From assembly GCA_024304875.1 (NCBI GenBank), contig JAMWZF010000030.1, positions 1 to 15,773 of the forward strand: DNA of 15,773 bases, in the 5' to 3' direction. The stretch's first letter is position 1. Each line of letters begins with the position of its first letter. Below the pieces are notes generated by a model that saw only the letters and a list, made by a program, of their open reading frames with translations, was not told where the DNA came from and did no database searches. Positions 1 through 6,574 of the stretch are shown here, piece after piece. This DNA comes from Paracoccaceae bacterium. Lineage in GTDB: Bacteria; Pseudomonadota; Alphaproteobacteria; Rhodobacterales; Rhodobacteraceae. Made by a program: the position numbers and the translations under genes.

Positions 1-40
1 GCGATGCAGCCTCCCTCCGAACCACCCGAAAGGCCCCCCG

Positions 41-661
41 ATGCGCCCCACCACCGTCGTCTTCGACATCGGCAACGTGCTGATCGAATGGCAGCCCGAG
101 CGGTACTACGACCGGACCATCGGCGCGGACCGGCGCCGCGCCATGTTCGCCGCGCTGGACCTGCACGGGATGAACGACAGGGTGGACCGGGGCGAGAACT
201 TCACCGAGGTGGTCACCACCTTCGCCGGGGAAAACCCCGACTGGCGGGACGAGATCATGGCCTGGCACGACAACTGGATCGAGCTGGCCGCGCCCGCCAT
301 CGACCATTCGGTCCGGCTGCTCCGCGCCCTGCGCCGCAGCGGCGTGCCGGTCTATGCCCTGTCGAACTTCGGGATCGAGACCTTCGCCATCGGGCGCGAG
401 AACTACCCGTTCCTCGAGGAATTCGACCGGCCCTACATCTCGGGCCACATGGGCGTGATCAAGCCGGACCCCGAGATCTTCCGCATGGTCGAGGAGGACA
501 GCGGCACGCCGCCCGAGCAGTTGCTCTTCACCGACGACCGGGCCGACAACATCGCCGCCGCCGCCGCACGCGGCTGGCAGACGCACCTCTTCGAGGGGCC
601 CGAGGGGTTCGCCGCGCGGCTCGTCGCCGAGGGACTGCTGGAGGAAGGAGACGCCAGATGA
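41..661 (+). CDS. HAD-superfamily phosphatase, YihX-like
   Basis: This 206-residue protein is a probable cytosolic small-molecule phosphatase of the haloacid dehalogenase superfamily. All four HAD motifs are visible. Motif I is FDIGNVL with nucleophile Asp9, motif II is LSN with Ser108, motif III is KPDPEIF starting at Lys141, and motif IV is FTDDRADN with Asp165/Asp166. The helical cap lies between about residues 15 and 90. The D-x-G-N form of motif I, with Gly rather than Asp two residues after the nucleophile, matches E. coli YihX (a glucose-1-phosphate phosphatase) and the haloacid dehalogenases, so the substrate cannot be read from sequence. The length is normal for the family. The ATG has a GAAAGG-like site about 7 bases upstream. 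Its stop overlaps the next gene's start (ATGA), so the two are probably translationally coupled. Confidence 0.9.
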   Translation: MRPTTVVFDIGNVLIEWQPERYYDRTIGADRRRAMFAALDLHGMNDRVDRGENFTEVVTTFAGENPDWRDEIMAWHDNWIELAAPAIDHSVRLLRALRRSGVPVYALSNFGIETFAIGRENYPFLEEFDRPYISGHMGVIKPDPEIFRMVEEDSGTPPEQLLFTDDRADNIAAAAARGWQTHLFEGPEGFAARLVAEGLLEEGDAR

Positions 662-1560
662 CACGGATGATCGGACCCGAGGCCGAGGCGGCGCTCGACT
701 GGATCTCCCTCACCGACGCCATAGCCGCCGGGCACGAGCGGCCGAAGGCGCTGGTGGAGGACGTCTTCCTCAAGCGCGATCCGCACACCCTGCTCAACCG
801 GTCGGCCTGGATCGAAGGGATGGGCGTGGCGGTGAAGGCGGCCACGGTCTTTCCGGGCCAGGACCCGATGGTGAACGGCGCGGTCTGCCTGTTCTCGGAC
901 GACACCGGGCAGCTGGAGGCGATCCTCGACTTCCACCTCGTCACCAAGTGGAAGACCGCCGGGGACAGCCTGCTGGCGGCGCGCAGGCTCGCCCGGCCGG
1001 ACAGCGAGGAGATCCTGATCGTCGGCGCCGGCACCGTCGGCGCCTCGCTGGTGGATGCCTACGGCGCCGCCTTTCCGAACGCCCGGTTCCGGGTCTGGAA
1101 CCGGACGCCCGAGCGGGCCGAGGCCTTCTGCATAGACAACCCGGAGGTCACCCTAGCGGGCGACCTTGCCGAGGCCGTGGGCGCGGCGGACATCGTCGCC
1201 TGCGCGACCATGTCCTCCGAGCCGGTGCTGCACGGCGAGTGGCTGTCCCCCGGCACCCATGTCGACCTGATCGGCGCCTACAGGGCCGACATGCGCGAGG
1301 CCGACGACCGCGCCCTGACCCGGTCGCGCATCTTCGTCGACAGCCGCGAGACGACGATGGGCCATATCGGAGAGCTGAAGGACCCGCTGACCCGCGGCGT
1401 GCTGACCCCCGGGGACGTGCTGGCCGACTACTATGAACCGGGCGCCTTCAAGCGGACGTCGGACGACGAGATCACGCTGTTCAAGAACGGCGGCGGCGCG
1501 CACCTGGACCTGATGACCGCGCGCTACATTCTGGACGCGGCCGGCGGATCCGTGGCATAG
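658..1560 (+). CDS. Ornithine cyclodeaminase/mu-crystallin family protein, probably not a true cyclodeaminase
   Basis: This 300-residue protein belongs to the OCD/mu-crystallin family of NAD(P)-dependent enzymes acting on imino or amino acids. The dinucleotide-binding Rossmann motif GAGTVGAS is at about residues 123-130, followed by VWNRTPERAEAF, where a basic residue after the second strand would suit NADP. Lys60 in GVAVKAAT matches the family's substrate-binding lysine. Two hallmarks of real ornithine cyclodeaminase differ: the usual RTA motif reads KTA (Lys99), and the catalytic Asp in GAD reads Tyr208 in GAY. I therefore favour another family role, such as ketimine/imine reductase or amino-acid dehydrogenase. 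The start is set by GAGGAAGGAG seven bases upstream of 658. It overlaps the HAD gene by 4 bp. The frame is open further upstream, but that part is only a shadow of the HAD gene. Confidence 0.88.
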   Translation: MTRMIGPEAEAALDWISLTDAIAAGHERPKALVEDVFLKRDPHTLLNRSAWIEGMGVAVKAATVFPGQDPMVNGAVCLFSDDTGQLEAILDFHLVTKWKTAGDSLLAARRLARPDSEEILIVGAGTVGASLVDAYGAAFPNARFRVWNRTPERAEAFCIDNPEVTLAGDLAEAVGAADIVACATMSSEPVLHGEWLSPGTHVDLIGAYRADMREADDRALTRSRIFVDSRETTMGHIGELKDPLTRGVLTPGDVLADYYEPGAFKRTSDDEITLFKNGGGAHLDLMTARYILDAAGGSVA

Positions 1561-1563
1561 GCA

Positions 1564-1579
1564 CACCCGCTGACGGGTG
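1564..1579 (+). other. Small hairpin after the OCD-family gene
   Basis: A perfect 6-bp stem (CACCCG/CGGGTG) with a 4-base CTGA loop begins 3 bases after the stop codon at 1560. There is no T-run after it, so it may be a weak or factor-assisted terminator, an mRNA 3'-end stabiliser, or chance in GC-rich DNA. It separates the HAD/OCD pair from the hydrolase gene. Confidence 0.35.
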
Positions 1580-1608
1580 GGGGCCCGAGGTCCGAGAAGG
1601 TGATGTCA

Positions 1609-2541
1609 ATGGTCTGGATTGCCCTCGCGCTCGTCGCGATCGCGCTTGCCGCGGTGCCGGTCTGGGTAAACGCCCACCGGCAGGCCGCGACCGCGATGCC
1701 CCAGGGCAGCTGGCCTGGCAAGATCGCCGAACTGCCCCAGGGCAAGACCCGCTACCGCTGGATCGGCGGGGTCCGCGGGCCGGTGATCGTGGCCGTCCAC
1801 GGGCTGACCACCCCCTCCGAGGTCTGGGAGCCGCTGGCGCAGCGCCTCATCACCCTCGGGTACCGGGTCCTTGTCTACGATCTCTACGGCCGCGGGGGGT
1901 CGTCGAACGGCAGGGGGCGGACCCAGGACCTTGCCTTCCACGTCCGCCAGCTCACCGACCTCGTGAACCATCTCGGCCTGCGCGACGAGCTGACCCTGAT
2001 GGGCTACTCGATGGGCGCGCAGATCGCCGCCGGTTTCGCCGCCGCCGCGCCCGAGAGGGTGCAGCGCCTCGTCCTCGTCGCCGCCTCGGGGATCGTGGTC
2101 GAGGAAAGCGCCTTCGACCGGTTCTGCCGCAAGACGCCGCTTCTCGGCGACGGCCTGCAGGTCGTGATGAGCGACCAGCGCCAGGCCGAGGGCGCCGACC
2201 GCATCCGCGCCCTCGGCGGGGAGGCCGGGCCGATCGCCGCCGCGCTCGACCGCCAGATCGGCCGGCGCGGCTATGCCGAGGCCGTCCTGTCGAGCCGCCG
2301 CGCCACCATCGCGCCCGGCAGCGAGGACACCTACCGCGCTGTCGCCGCCACCGGCCTGCCGGTCATCGCGCTCTGGGGAGAGGCGGACGACACGGTGCCC
2401 TTGGCCGCGATGGGCCGGCTGACCCAGTGGATCCGCGCGGCCCGGCAGGACAGCATCCCGGAGGCCGGGCACGCCCTGCTTGCAAGCCACCCCGACGCGA
2501 TCTTCGACAGGCTGAAGCCCCTGCTTCTGACGCGGCCATGA
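1609..2541 (+). CDS. Membrane-anchored alpha/beta hydrolase
   Basis: This is an alpha/beta-fold hydrolase of about 310 residues with one N-terminal hydrophobic segment (about residues 2-20), so it is probably anchored to the inner membrane with the catalytic domain outside. The oxyanion-hole strand VAVHGL is at 61-66. The nucleophile elbow GYSMG gives Ser134, the acid is probably Asp260 in GEADDTVP, and the base is His288 in EAGHAL, so the triad is complete and correctly ordered. The substrate is unknown; esterase and lipase-like roles are all possible. GTG 1600, ATG 1603 and ATG 1609 are in frame. I chose 1609 because GAGAAGG at 1594-1600 then sits 8 bases upstream, whereas it would overlap or crowd the other two. 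It may be co-transcribed with the two genes before it across a 48-bp gap that holds a small hairpin. Confidence 0.88.
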   Translation: MVWIALALVAIALAAVPVWVNAHRQAATAMPQGSWPGKIAELPQGKTRYRWIGGVRGPVIVAVHGLTTPSEVWEPLAQRLITLGYRVLVYDLYGRGGSSNGRGRTQDLAFHVRQLTDLVNHLGLRDELTLMGYSMGAQIAAGFAAAAPERVQRLVLVAASGIVVEESAFDRFCRKTPLLGDGLQVVMSDQRQAEGADRIRALGGEAGPIAAALDRQIGRRGYAEAVLSSRRATIAPGSEDTYRAVAATGLPVIALWGEADDTVPLAAMGRLTQWIRAARQDSIPEAGHALLASHPDAIFDRLKPLLLTRP

Positions 2542-2617
2542 TGCGGACAGGCCACGACCGCCCGACACCGGACACCTGTTTCCTTTATGTGAACAATTTG
2601 GCAGGTAGGGTGAGGGA

Positions 2618-2635
2618 CGCGGGTGGGGACCCGCG
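2618..2635 (+). other. Perfect hairpin in the gap before the 257-aa gene
   Basis: A perfect 7-bp stem (CGCGGGT/ACCCGCG) with a GGGG loop lies in the 120-bp gap between the hydrolase stop (2541) and the ATG at 2662. No T-run follows. An AT-rich patch for this genome (about 2578-2598) lies just before it and is the likeliest promoter zone, though I cannot define -35/-10 boxes there. The hairpin would lie in the leader of the next gene, or act as a weak terminator of the previous one. It also covers the alternative GTG start at 2623. Confidence 0.4.
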
Positions 2636-2661
2636 GTCGGGGCAACGGGCATGAGACAGGC

Positions 2662-3435
2662 ATGAGGACGCGGATCGGCCGGGCCATCGACGCCTTCGCG
2701 CATCGCCTTGCCATGCGCCGCTGGTCCCGTGCGGCCCGGCAGGCCGAGACGACCTCCCTCGGCCTCCTGCGCATCCGCCGGCTGCGCGCCCGCGCCCTGC
2801 GCCAGAAGCTGAACGAGCTGATCTTCGTCGCCGACAGCCGCCTCGCCCTGCCCCGCATCGGGTCGACGGCCTTCGTCAAGCCGCAGGGCACCGACTGGTC
2901 CTGGCGGCCCGAGATCTGGCGCGGTCCGTTGCCCGAGCAGGGCATGGCGAGCGTCGAGAGCAAGCAGATGTTCGGGGCGGAGCTGACGGTCTTCCACGAC
3001 TGCCGCATCAGCGAGTTGACGGTTCGCCAGCTGCGCAACACGCGGGAGGCGGATCTCGCCCCGTTCGGTTTCCGGATGGATGTCTTTCGGTTCGACGGCT
3101 CCTTCCTCTCCATCGTCATCGACCTGCCGCCCGAGGCGGCCGGGGGCCTTCGGAAGCGGCACCTGGTCCGGCTGGACGCGATCATCGAGGTGGAAAAGCC
3201 GATCGAGATCTTCGCCCGGCTGAACGTCAAGCACGGCCCGAACACCGAGCAGATCGTCCGCGAGGTGCCGCTCGGACAGGCCGAGGTCTATGTCGAGTTC
3301 GACCTCGCCTACACCAGGCTGAACGAGAAGCGGGCCGAACAGATCTGGCTCGACCTGATCTTCGAGGGGCCCGAGATGAACCAGGTCACGATCCGCGACC
3401 TGACCTTCTGCCGGTTCCCCCGCGCCGAAATCTGA
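2662..3435 (+). CDS. Uncharacterised beta-rich protein (DUF6478-like, from memory)
   Basis: I do not recognise a function for this 257-residue protein. It resembles a family I remember as DUF6478 from Rhodobacteraceae, but I cannot verify that. The first 60 residues are strongly basic and helical (many Arg, including RIRRLRARALR at 37-47), which could bind membrane phospholipid or nucleic acid. Residues about 65-257 alternate short hydrophobic strands with polar turns, like a beta-sandwich, and include the Trp-rich TDWSWRPEIW (77-86) and a final strand QVTIRDLTF. No signal peptide or membrane span is visible. ATG 2662 has only a close ACAGG-type site. GTG 2623, preceded by GAGGGA, would add 13 residues but is buried in a hairpin. 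The gene lies 17 bp before the next one and probably shares its mRNA. Confidence 0.75.
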   Translation: MRTRIGRAIDAFAHRLAMRRWSRAARQAETTSLGLLRIRRLRARALRQKLNELIFVADSRLALPRIGSTAFVKPQGTDWSWRPEIWRGPLPEQGMASVESKQMFGAELTVFHDCRISELTVRQLRNTREADLAPFGFRMDVFRFDGSFLSIVIDLPPEAAGGLRKRHLVRLDAIIEVEKPIEIFARLNVKHGPNTEQIVREVPLGQAEVYVEFDLAYTRLNEKRAEQIWLDLIFEGPEMNQVTIRDLTFCRFPRAEI

Positions 3436-3452
3436 CGAAAGGTTTGCCCCCG

Positions 3453-3836
3453 ATGTCCCGGACCGACTGCACCCTGACCAAGACCCGGCTGACCGACGGC
3501 CTGTGGGAAGGCATCCTGACCCTCAGCCGCGAATTCGATGCGCCGCCGAGGCTGGAGGCCCGGTACAACGACATGCCGCTGGAGGGTCTCGAGGTCCGGC
3601 CGGGCGACAGGCCGGGCCAGTTCGTCCTGCGGCTGCCGATGCCGGCCCGGGTGATGTCGGACGGCGCCCATGTCGTCCTGATCCGCGATTGCGAGGCGGA
3701 CGCCGTGCTGGCGACCGAGACGATCCTGGCCGGCGACACGCTGGTCGAGGACATCCGCGCCGAGATGGCGCTTTTGCGGGCCGAGCTGGACATGCTGAAG
3801 AAGGCCTTCCGGCGGCACTGCGTGGAGACGACGTAG
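3453..3836 (+). CDS. Uncharacterised protein with C-terminal coiled coil
   Basis: This is an unrecognised 127-residue protein. Residues 8-95 read as alternating short beta strands and turns, with two related-looking stretches (DGLWEGILTL near 15-24 and GQFVLRLPMP near 55-64). Residues about 98-121 form a charged amphipathic helix with hydrophobic residues at 105, 108, 112, 115 and 119, the 3-4 spacing of a coiled coil, so it probably oligomerises or docks on a partner. There is no signal peptide or membrane span. ATG 3453 is chosen because GAAAGG at 3437-3442 is 10 bases upstream; the in-frame TTG at 3444 is too close to it. The stop of the preceding unknown gene is 17 bp away, so the two proteins are probably made together and may act together. 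Confidence 0.75.
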   Translation: MSRTDCTLTKTRLTDGLWEGILTLSREFDAPPRLEARYNDMPLEGLEVRPGDRPGQFVLRLPMPARVMSDGAHVVLIRDCEADAVLATETILAGDTLVEDIRAEMALLRAELDMLKKAFRRHCVETT

Positions 3837-3875
3837 CCCGCCCCGGGCCCCGGACTCGCGGCCCCGGACATGGTC

Positions 3876-3908
3876 CTGACGCCGCGTTCCGGGTGACGCG
3901 CGCGTCAG
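3876..3908 (+). other. Inverted repeat between the 127-aa gene and fadH
   Basis: CTGACGC (3876-3882) and GCGTCAG (3902-3908) are perfect 7-base inverted arms separated by 19 bases that can themselves pair further through GCG/CGC. It sits in the 108-bp gap before fadH. It could be a T-less terminator for the unknown gene pair or an operator for fadH. The following bases are TTGCCGG, not a T-run. Confidence 0.35.
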
Positions 3909-3944
3909 TTGCCGGTTACCTCGCCCCTCAAAGGGAGCCCCGAC

Positions 3945-5966
3945 ATGACCGATTACCCGCACCTCTTCGCGCCGCTCGACCTCGGCCACGTCACCCTGCC
4001 GAACCGCGTGCTGATGGGGTCGATGCACACCGGCCTCGAAGAGACCAAGGACTGGACCCGCGTCGCCACCTTCTATGCCGAGCGCGCGGCGGGGGGCGTG
4101 GGGCTGATCGTCACCGGCGGCATGGCCCCGAACCGCGAAGGCGGCGTGTTTCCCGGCGCGGCGGGCCTCTACACCGCGCAGGACATCGCCAACCACCGGG
4201 TCGTCACCGACCGGGTCCACGACAATGGCGGCCGGATCGCGATGCAGATCCTGCACGCCGGCCGCTACGCCTACAGCCAGGACTGCGTGGCCCCCTCGCC
4301 GATCAAGTCGCCCATCTCGCCGTTCCCGCCGAAGGAGCTGGACGAGGAGGGCATCGAGACACAGATCGCCGACATCGTCACCGCCGCCGCCCGCGCCCGC
4401 GAGGCCGGCTACGACGGGGTCGAGATCATGGGGTCCGAGGGGTATTTCCTGAACCAGTTCCTCGTCGAGCACACCAACAGGCGGACCGACCGCTGGGGCG
4501 GCAGCCTCGAGAACCGCCAGCGTCTTCCGGTCGAGGTGGTCCGCCGGGTGCGCGAGGCCGTGGGCGAGGACTTCATCATCATCTACCGGCTGTCGATGAT
4601 CGACCTGGTCCCGAACGGTCAGACCTTCGACGAGGTCGCCCTGCTGGCGGGCAAGATCGAGGCGGCGGGGGCCTCGATCCTCAACACCGGGATCGGCTGG
4701 CACGAGGCGCGGGTGCCGACCATCGCCACCTCGGTCCCCCGCGCCGCCTTTGCCTGGGTCACGCGCAAGCTGATGGGCAAGGTCGGAATCCCGCTGATCA
4801 CCTCGAACCGGATCAACACGCCGGATGTGGCCGAGGAGGTGCTGGCGACCGGCTGCGCCGACATGGTGTCGATGGCGCGGCCCTTCCTGTCCGACAGCCA
4901 GTTCGTCGCCAAGGCGCGGGCCGGCAAGGCGGCCCAGATCGCCCCCTGCATCGCCTGCAACCAGGCCTGCCTCGACCATACCTTCTCGGGCAAGCTGACC
5001 TCCTGCCTGGTGAATCCGCGGGCCTGCCACGAGACCGAGCTGGAGGTCCGGCCGACCGACAGCCCCCGCCGGATCGCCGTGGTCGGCGCCGGACCCGCGG
5101 GCCTCTCGGCCGCGATCACCGCCGCCCAGCGCGGCCATGCGGTGACCCTCTTCGACAAGGCGGACCGGGTCGGCGGCCAGCTCAACATGGCGAAGGTCAT
5201 TCCCGGCAAGGAGGAGTTCCACGGCTTCGTCGACTGGTTCGCGACGATGGTGGAGGTGGCGGGGGTGGACCTGCGCCTGAACACCGAGGCGACGGTCGAC
5301 GCGCTGGAGGGGTTCGAGACCGTGGTCGTCGCCACCGGCGTCCTGCCCCGCGACCCGCAGATCCCCGGCCAGGACGGGCCGAACGTGGTCTCCTACGTCG
5401 ACGTCCTGCGCCACGGCGCGGCGGTGGGCGACCGGGTCGCCATCGTCGGCGCGGGCGGCATCGGATTCGACGTGGCGGAGTTCCTCGTGACCGAGGACAG
5501 CCCCACCACCGACCTGCCCGAGTGGATGGCGGAATGGGGCGTGACCGACCCGGAGACGGAGCGCGGCGGTCTTTCCCCCGAGGGTCCGAAGCCGGACGCC
5601 CCCGCCCGGCAGGTGACCATGCTCCAGCGCAAGGCGCAGAAGATGGGCAAGGGACTCGGCAAGACGACGGGCTGGATCCACCGGGCGTCGCTCAAGATGA
5701 AGAAGGTCCGCCAGGTGACCGGCGTGCGCTACGACCGGATCGACGCGGCCGGGCTGCACGTGTCGGCCGAGGACGCGACCGACCCGGCCCTGATCGAGGC
5801 CGACACGATCGTGCTTTGCGCCGGGCAGGTTTCCGAGCGGTCGCTGGCCGACGCGCTGCAGGCGGCGGGCCGGGAGGTGCATGTCATCGGCGGCGCCGAC
5901 GTGGCGGCGGAACTCGACGCCAAGCGCGCCATCGACCAGGGCACGAGACTGGCCGCGACGCTCTGA
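3945..5966 (+). CDS. fadH: NADPH-dependent 2,4-dienoyl-CoA reductase
   Basis: This reduces 2,4-dienoyl-CoA to 3-enoyl-CoA, letting unsaturated fatty acids with even-numbered double bonds enter beta-oxidation. It is an iron-sulfur flavoenzyme carrying FMN, FAD and a 4Fe-4S cluster in the cytosol. At 673 residues it matches the roughly 672 of E. coli FadH. The N-terminal TIM barrel starts with VLMGSMHTGLEE (22-33). Tyr167 and His253 match the catalytic pair Tyr166/His252 of E. coli. Cluster cysteines are at 335, 338, 342 and 354 (CxxCxxxC-x11-C). The FAD motif VVGAGPAG is at 379-386 and the NADPH motif IVGAGGIG at 500-507. ATG 3945 has AAGGGAG 8 bases upstream; an upstream in-frame start at 3909 has no such site. 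It appears to be transcribed alone. Confidence 0.97.
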   Translation: MTDYPHLFAPLDLGHVTLPNRVLMGSMHTGLEETKDWTRVATFYAERAAGGVGLIVTGGMAPNREGGVFPGAAGLYTAQDIANHRVVTDRVHDNGGRIAMQILHAGRYAYSQDCVAPSPIKSPISPFPPKELDEEGIETQIADIVTAAARAREAGYDGVEIMGSEGYFLNQFLVEHTNRRTDRWGGSLENRQRLPVEVVRRVREAVGEDFIIIYRLSMIDLVPNGQTFDEVALLAGKIEAAGASILNTGIGWHEARVPTIATSVPRAAFAWVTRKLMGKVGIPLITSNRINTPDVAEEVLATGCADMVSMARPFLSDSQFVAKARAGKAAQIAPCIACNQACLDHTFSGKLTSCLVNPRACHETELEVRPTDSPRRIAVVGAGPAGLSAAITAAQRGHAVTLFDKADRVGGQLNMAKVIPGKEEFHGFVDWFATMVEVAGVDLRLNTEATVDALEGFETVVVATGVLPRDPQIPGQDGPNVVSYVDVLRHGAAVGDRVAIVGAGGIGFDVAEFLVTEDSPTTDLPEWMAEWGVTDPETERGGLSPEGPKPDAPARQVTMLQRKAQKMGKGLGKTTGWIHRASLKMKKVRQVTGVRYDRIDAAGLHVSAEDATDPALIEADTIVLCAGQVSERSLADALQAAGREVHVIGGADVAAELDAKRAIDQGTRLAATL

Positions 5967-5972
5967 CAAACG

Positions 5973-6005
5973 AAACCCCCGAGGCGCATGGCACCCCGGG
6001 GGCTT
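5973..6005. terminator. Hairpin terminator between convergent fadH and EF-hand gene
   Basis: CCCCCG (5976-5981) pairs with CGGGGG (5997-6002), then one A/C mismatch and two more G-C pairs close a 9-base loop. It begins 7 bases after the fadH stop and lies between genes that point at each other. Read on the - strand, the stem is followed by TTTCGTTT, a usable T-tract, so it should stop the EF-hand transcript. On the + strand the tail is only CTTCG, so termination of fadH is weaker. Confidence 0.6.
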
Positions 6006-6058
6006 CGTCCGGTAGCAGGCGGGCAGCGCAGGGAGGAACCGCGCCCGCCCGTCCGATC

Positions 6059-6313
6059 TCAGTCCTCGAGCCTGTCGAAGGTGCCGGTATCCATCGCGGC
6101 GTCGAGTTCGTCCTGATCCACCTCGCCGTCGGCGTTGGTGTCGATCTCGGCGTAAAGCTCCGCCGTGACGCTGGGGTAGGCGGCCTGCAGGTCTTCGAGG
6201 GTGTAGTTGCCGTCGAGGTCTGCGTCTTCGATCAGCCGGGTCTCTTCCTGGGCCAGTACGGGACCGGCGAGCAGGGCGGCAAGGGCGGTGGCGGAGAAGA
6301 TGGTCTTGGTCAT
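6059..6313 (-). CDS. Small secreted EF-hand calcium-binding protein
   Basis: This 84-residue protein has a typical Sec signal peptide (MTKTIFSATALAALLAGPVLA, cleavage probably after Ala21), so the mature 63 residues should be periplasmic. Two EF-hand loops follow. DADLDGNYTLED (30-41) has Asp at positions 1, 3 and 5 and an Asp rather than Glu at position 12. DTNADGEVDQDE (58-69) is fully canonical. The mature protein is very acidic. It probably binds or buffers calcium; no catalytic domain is present. GAGGAAA lies 7 bases upstream of the ATG. It is a single gene, convergent with fadH and divergent from the PfpI-family gene across a 319-bp gap. Small EF-hand proteins of this kind are common in Rhodobacteraceae, but I know of no assigned function. 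Confidence 0.9.
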   Translation of the reverse strand: MTKTIFSATALAALLAGPVLAQEETRLIEDADLDGNYTLEDLQAAYPSVTAELYAEIDTNADGEVDQDELDAAMDTGTFDRLED

Positions 6314-6375
6314 TTGAGAGTTTCCTCTTTCCTGAGTGACGCCCGTCGTCGGGCTTGGCGTCCGACCTAGGGCAG

Positions 6376-6387
6376 AAGACGCGTCTT
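6376..6387. promoter_or_regulatory. 12-bp palindrome, candidate operator
   Basis: AAGACGCGTCTT is a perfect 12-bp palindrome, loosely flanked by GGC and GCC. It is 63 bases upstream of the EF-hand start, a reasonable distance for an operator. No regulator is identified. Confidence 0.35.
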
Positions 6388-6548
6388 GCCATGTGCGGCG
6401 GCGCCGCGCGCCGGTTCGCGGCGCCATCTCGCCGGATCGCAGCCGCCGCACCGTCGGAACTCCGCCGTCAGAACGGCGGCAGCGGCGCCGCGCTCGGGCC
6501 GCCGCGCGGATCCGGCGGGGCCACGCCGATGACGCAGGCGGAAGGCGT

Positions 6549-6574
6549 GGAACGACCTGCGATGCTCGCGGGTT
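6549..6574 (+). promoter_or_regulatory. Candidate ECF/general-stress promoter (GGAAC-N18-GTT) for the PfpI gene
   Basis: GGAAC at 6549-6553 is followed after 18 bases by GTT at 6572-6574. This fits the GGAAC-N18/19-GTT pattern known for alphaproteobacterial EcfG (PhyR-controlled) general stress promoters. Transcription would begin near 6581, leaving a leader of about 50 bases with GGAGGA before the ATG at 6633. The downstream gene is of a stress-protein family. Many Rhodobacterales lack EcfG, so this is tentative. Confidence 0.4.

Noticed and set aside
1..40. Possible 3' end of an upstream gene at the left edge
   Set aside because: Only 40 bases are visible and more than one frame is open; nothing identifies a product.
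2623..2661. GTG start 13 codons upstream of the 257-aa gene, preceded by GAGGGA
   Set aside because: The GTG is inside a perfect hairpin and the extra residues look non-coding; kept only as an alternative because the ribosome site is actually better than that of ATG 2662.
3503..6370. 955-codon + frame overlapping the 127-aa gene and fadH
   Set aside because: It is a frame-shifted shadow of fadH with Arg/Gly/Pro-rich sequence and no ribosome site or domain.
3309..6392. Open frame of over 1,000 codons on the - strand across fadH
   Set aside because: It is antisense to a clear fadH gene; its residues are Arg/Gly/Ala/Asp-rich without motifs, as expected from GC-rich codon bias removing stops.
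6456..6479. First GGAAC box (6456-6460) as a stress promoter
   Set aside because: There is no GTT at 18-19 bases; the following bases form a simple hairpin instead.
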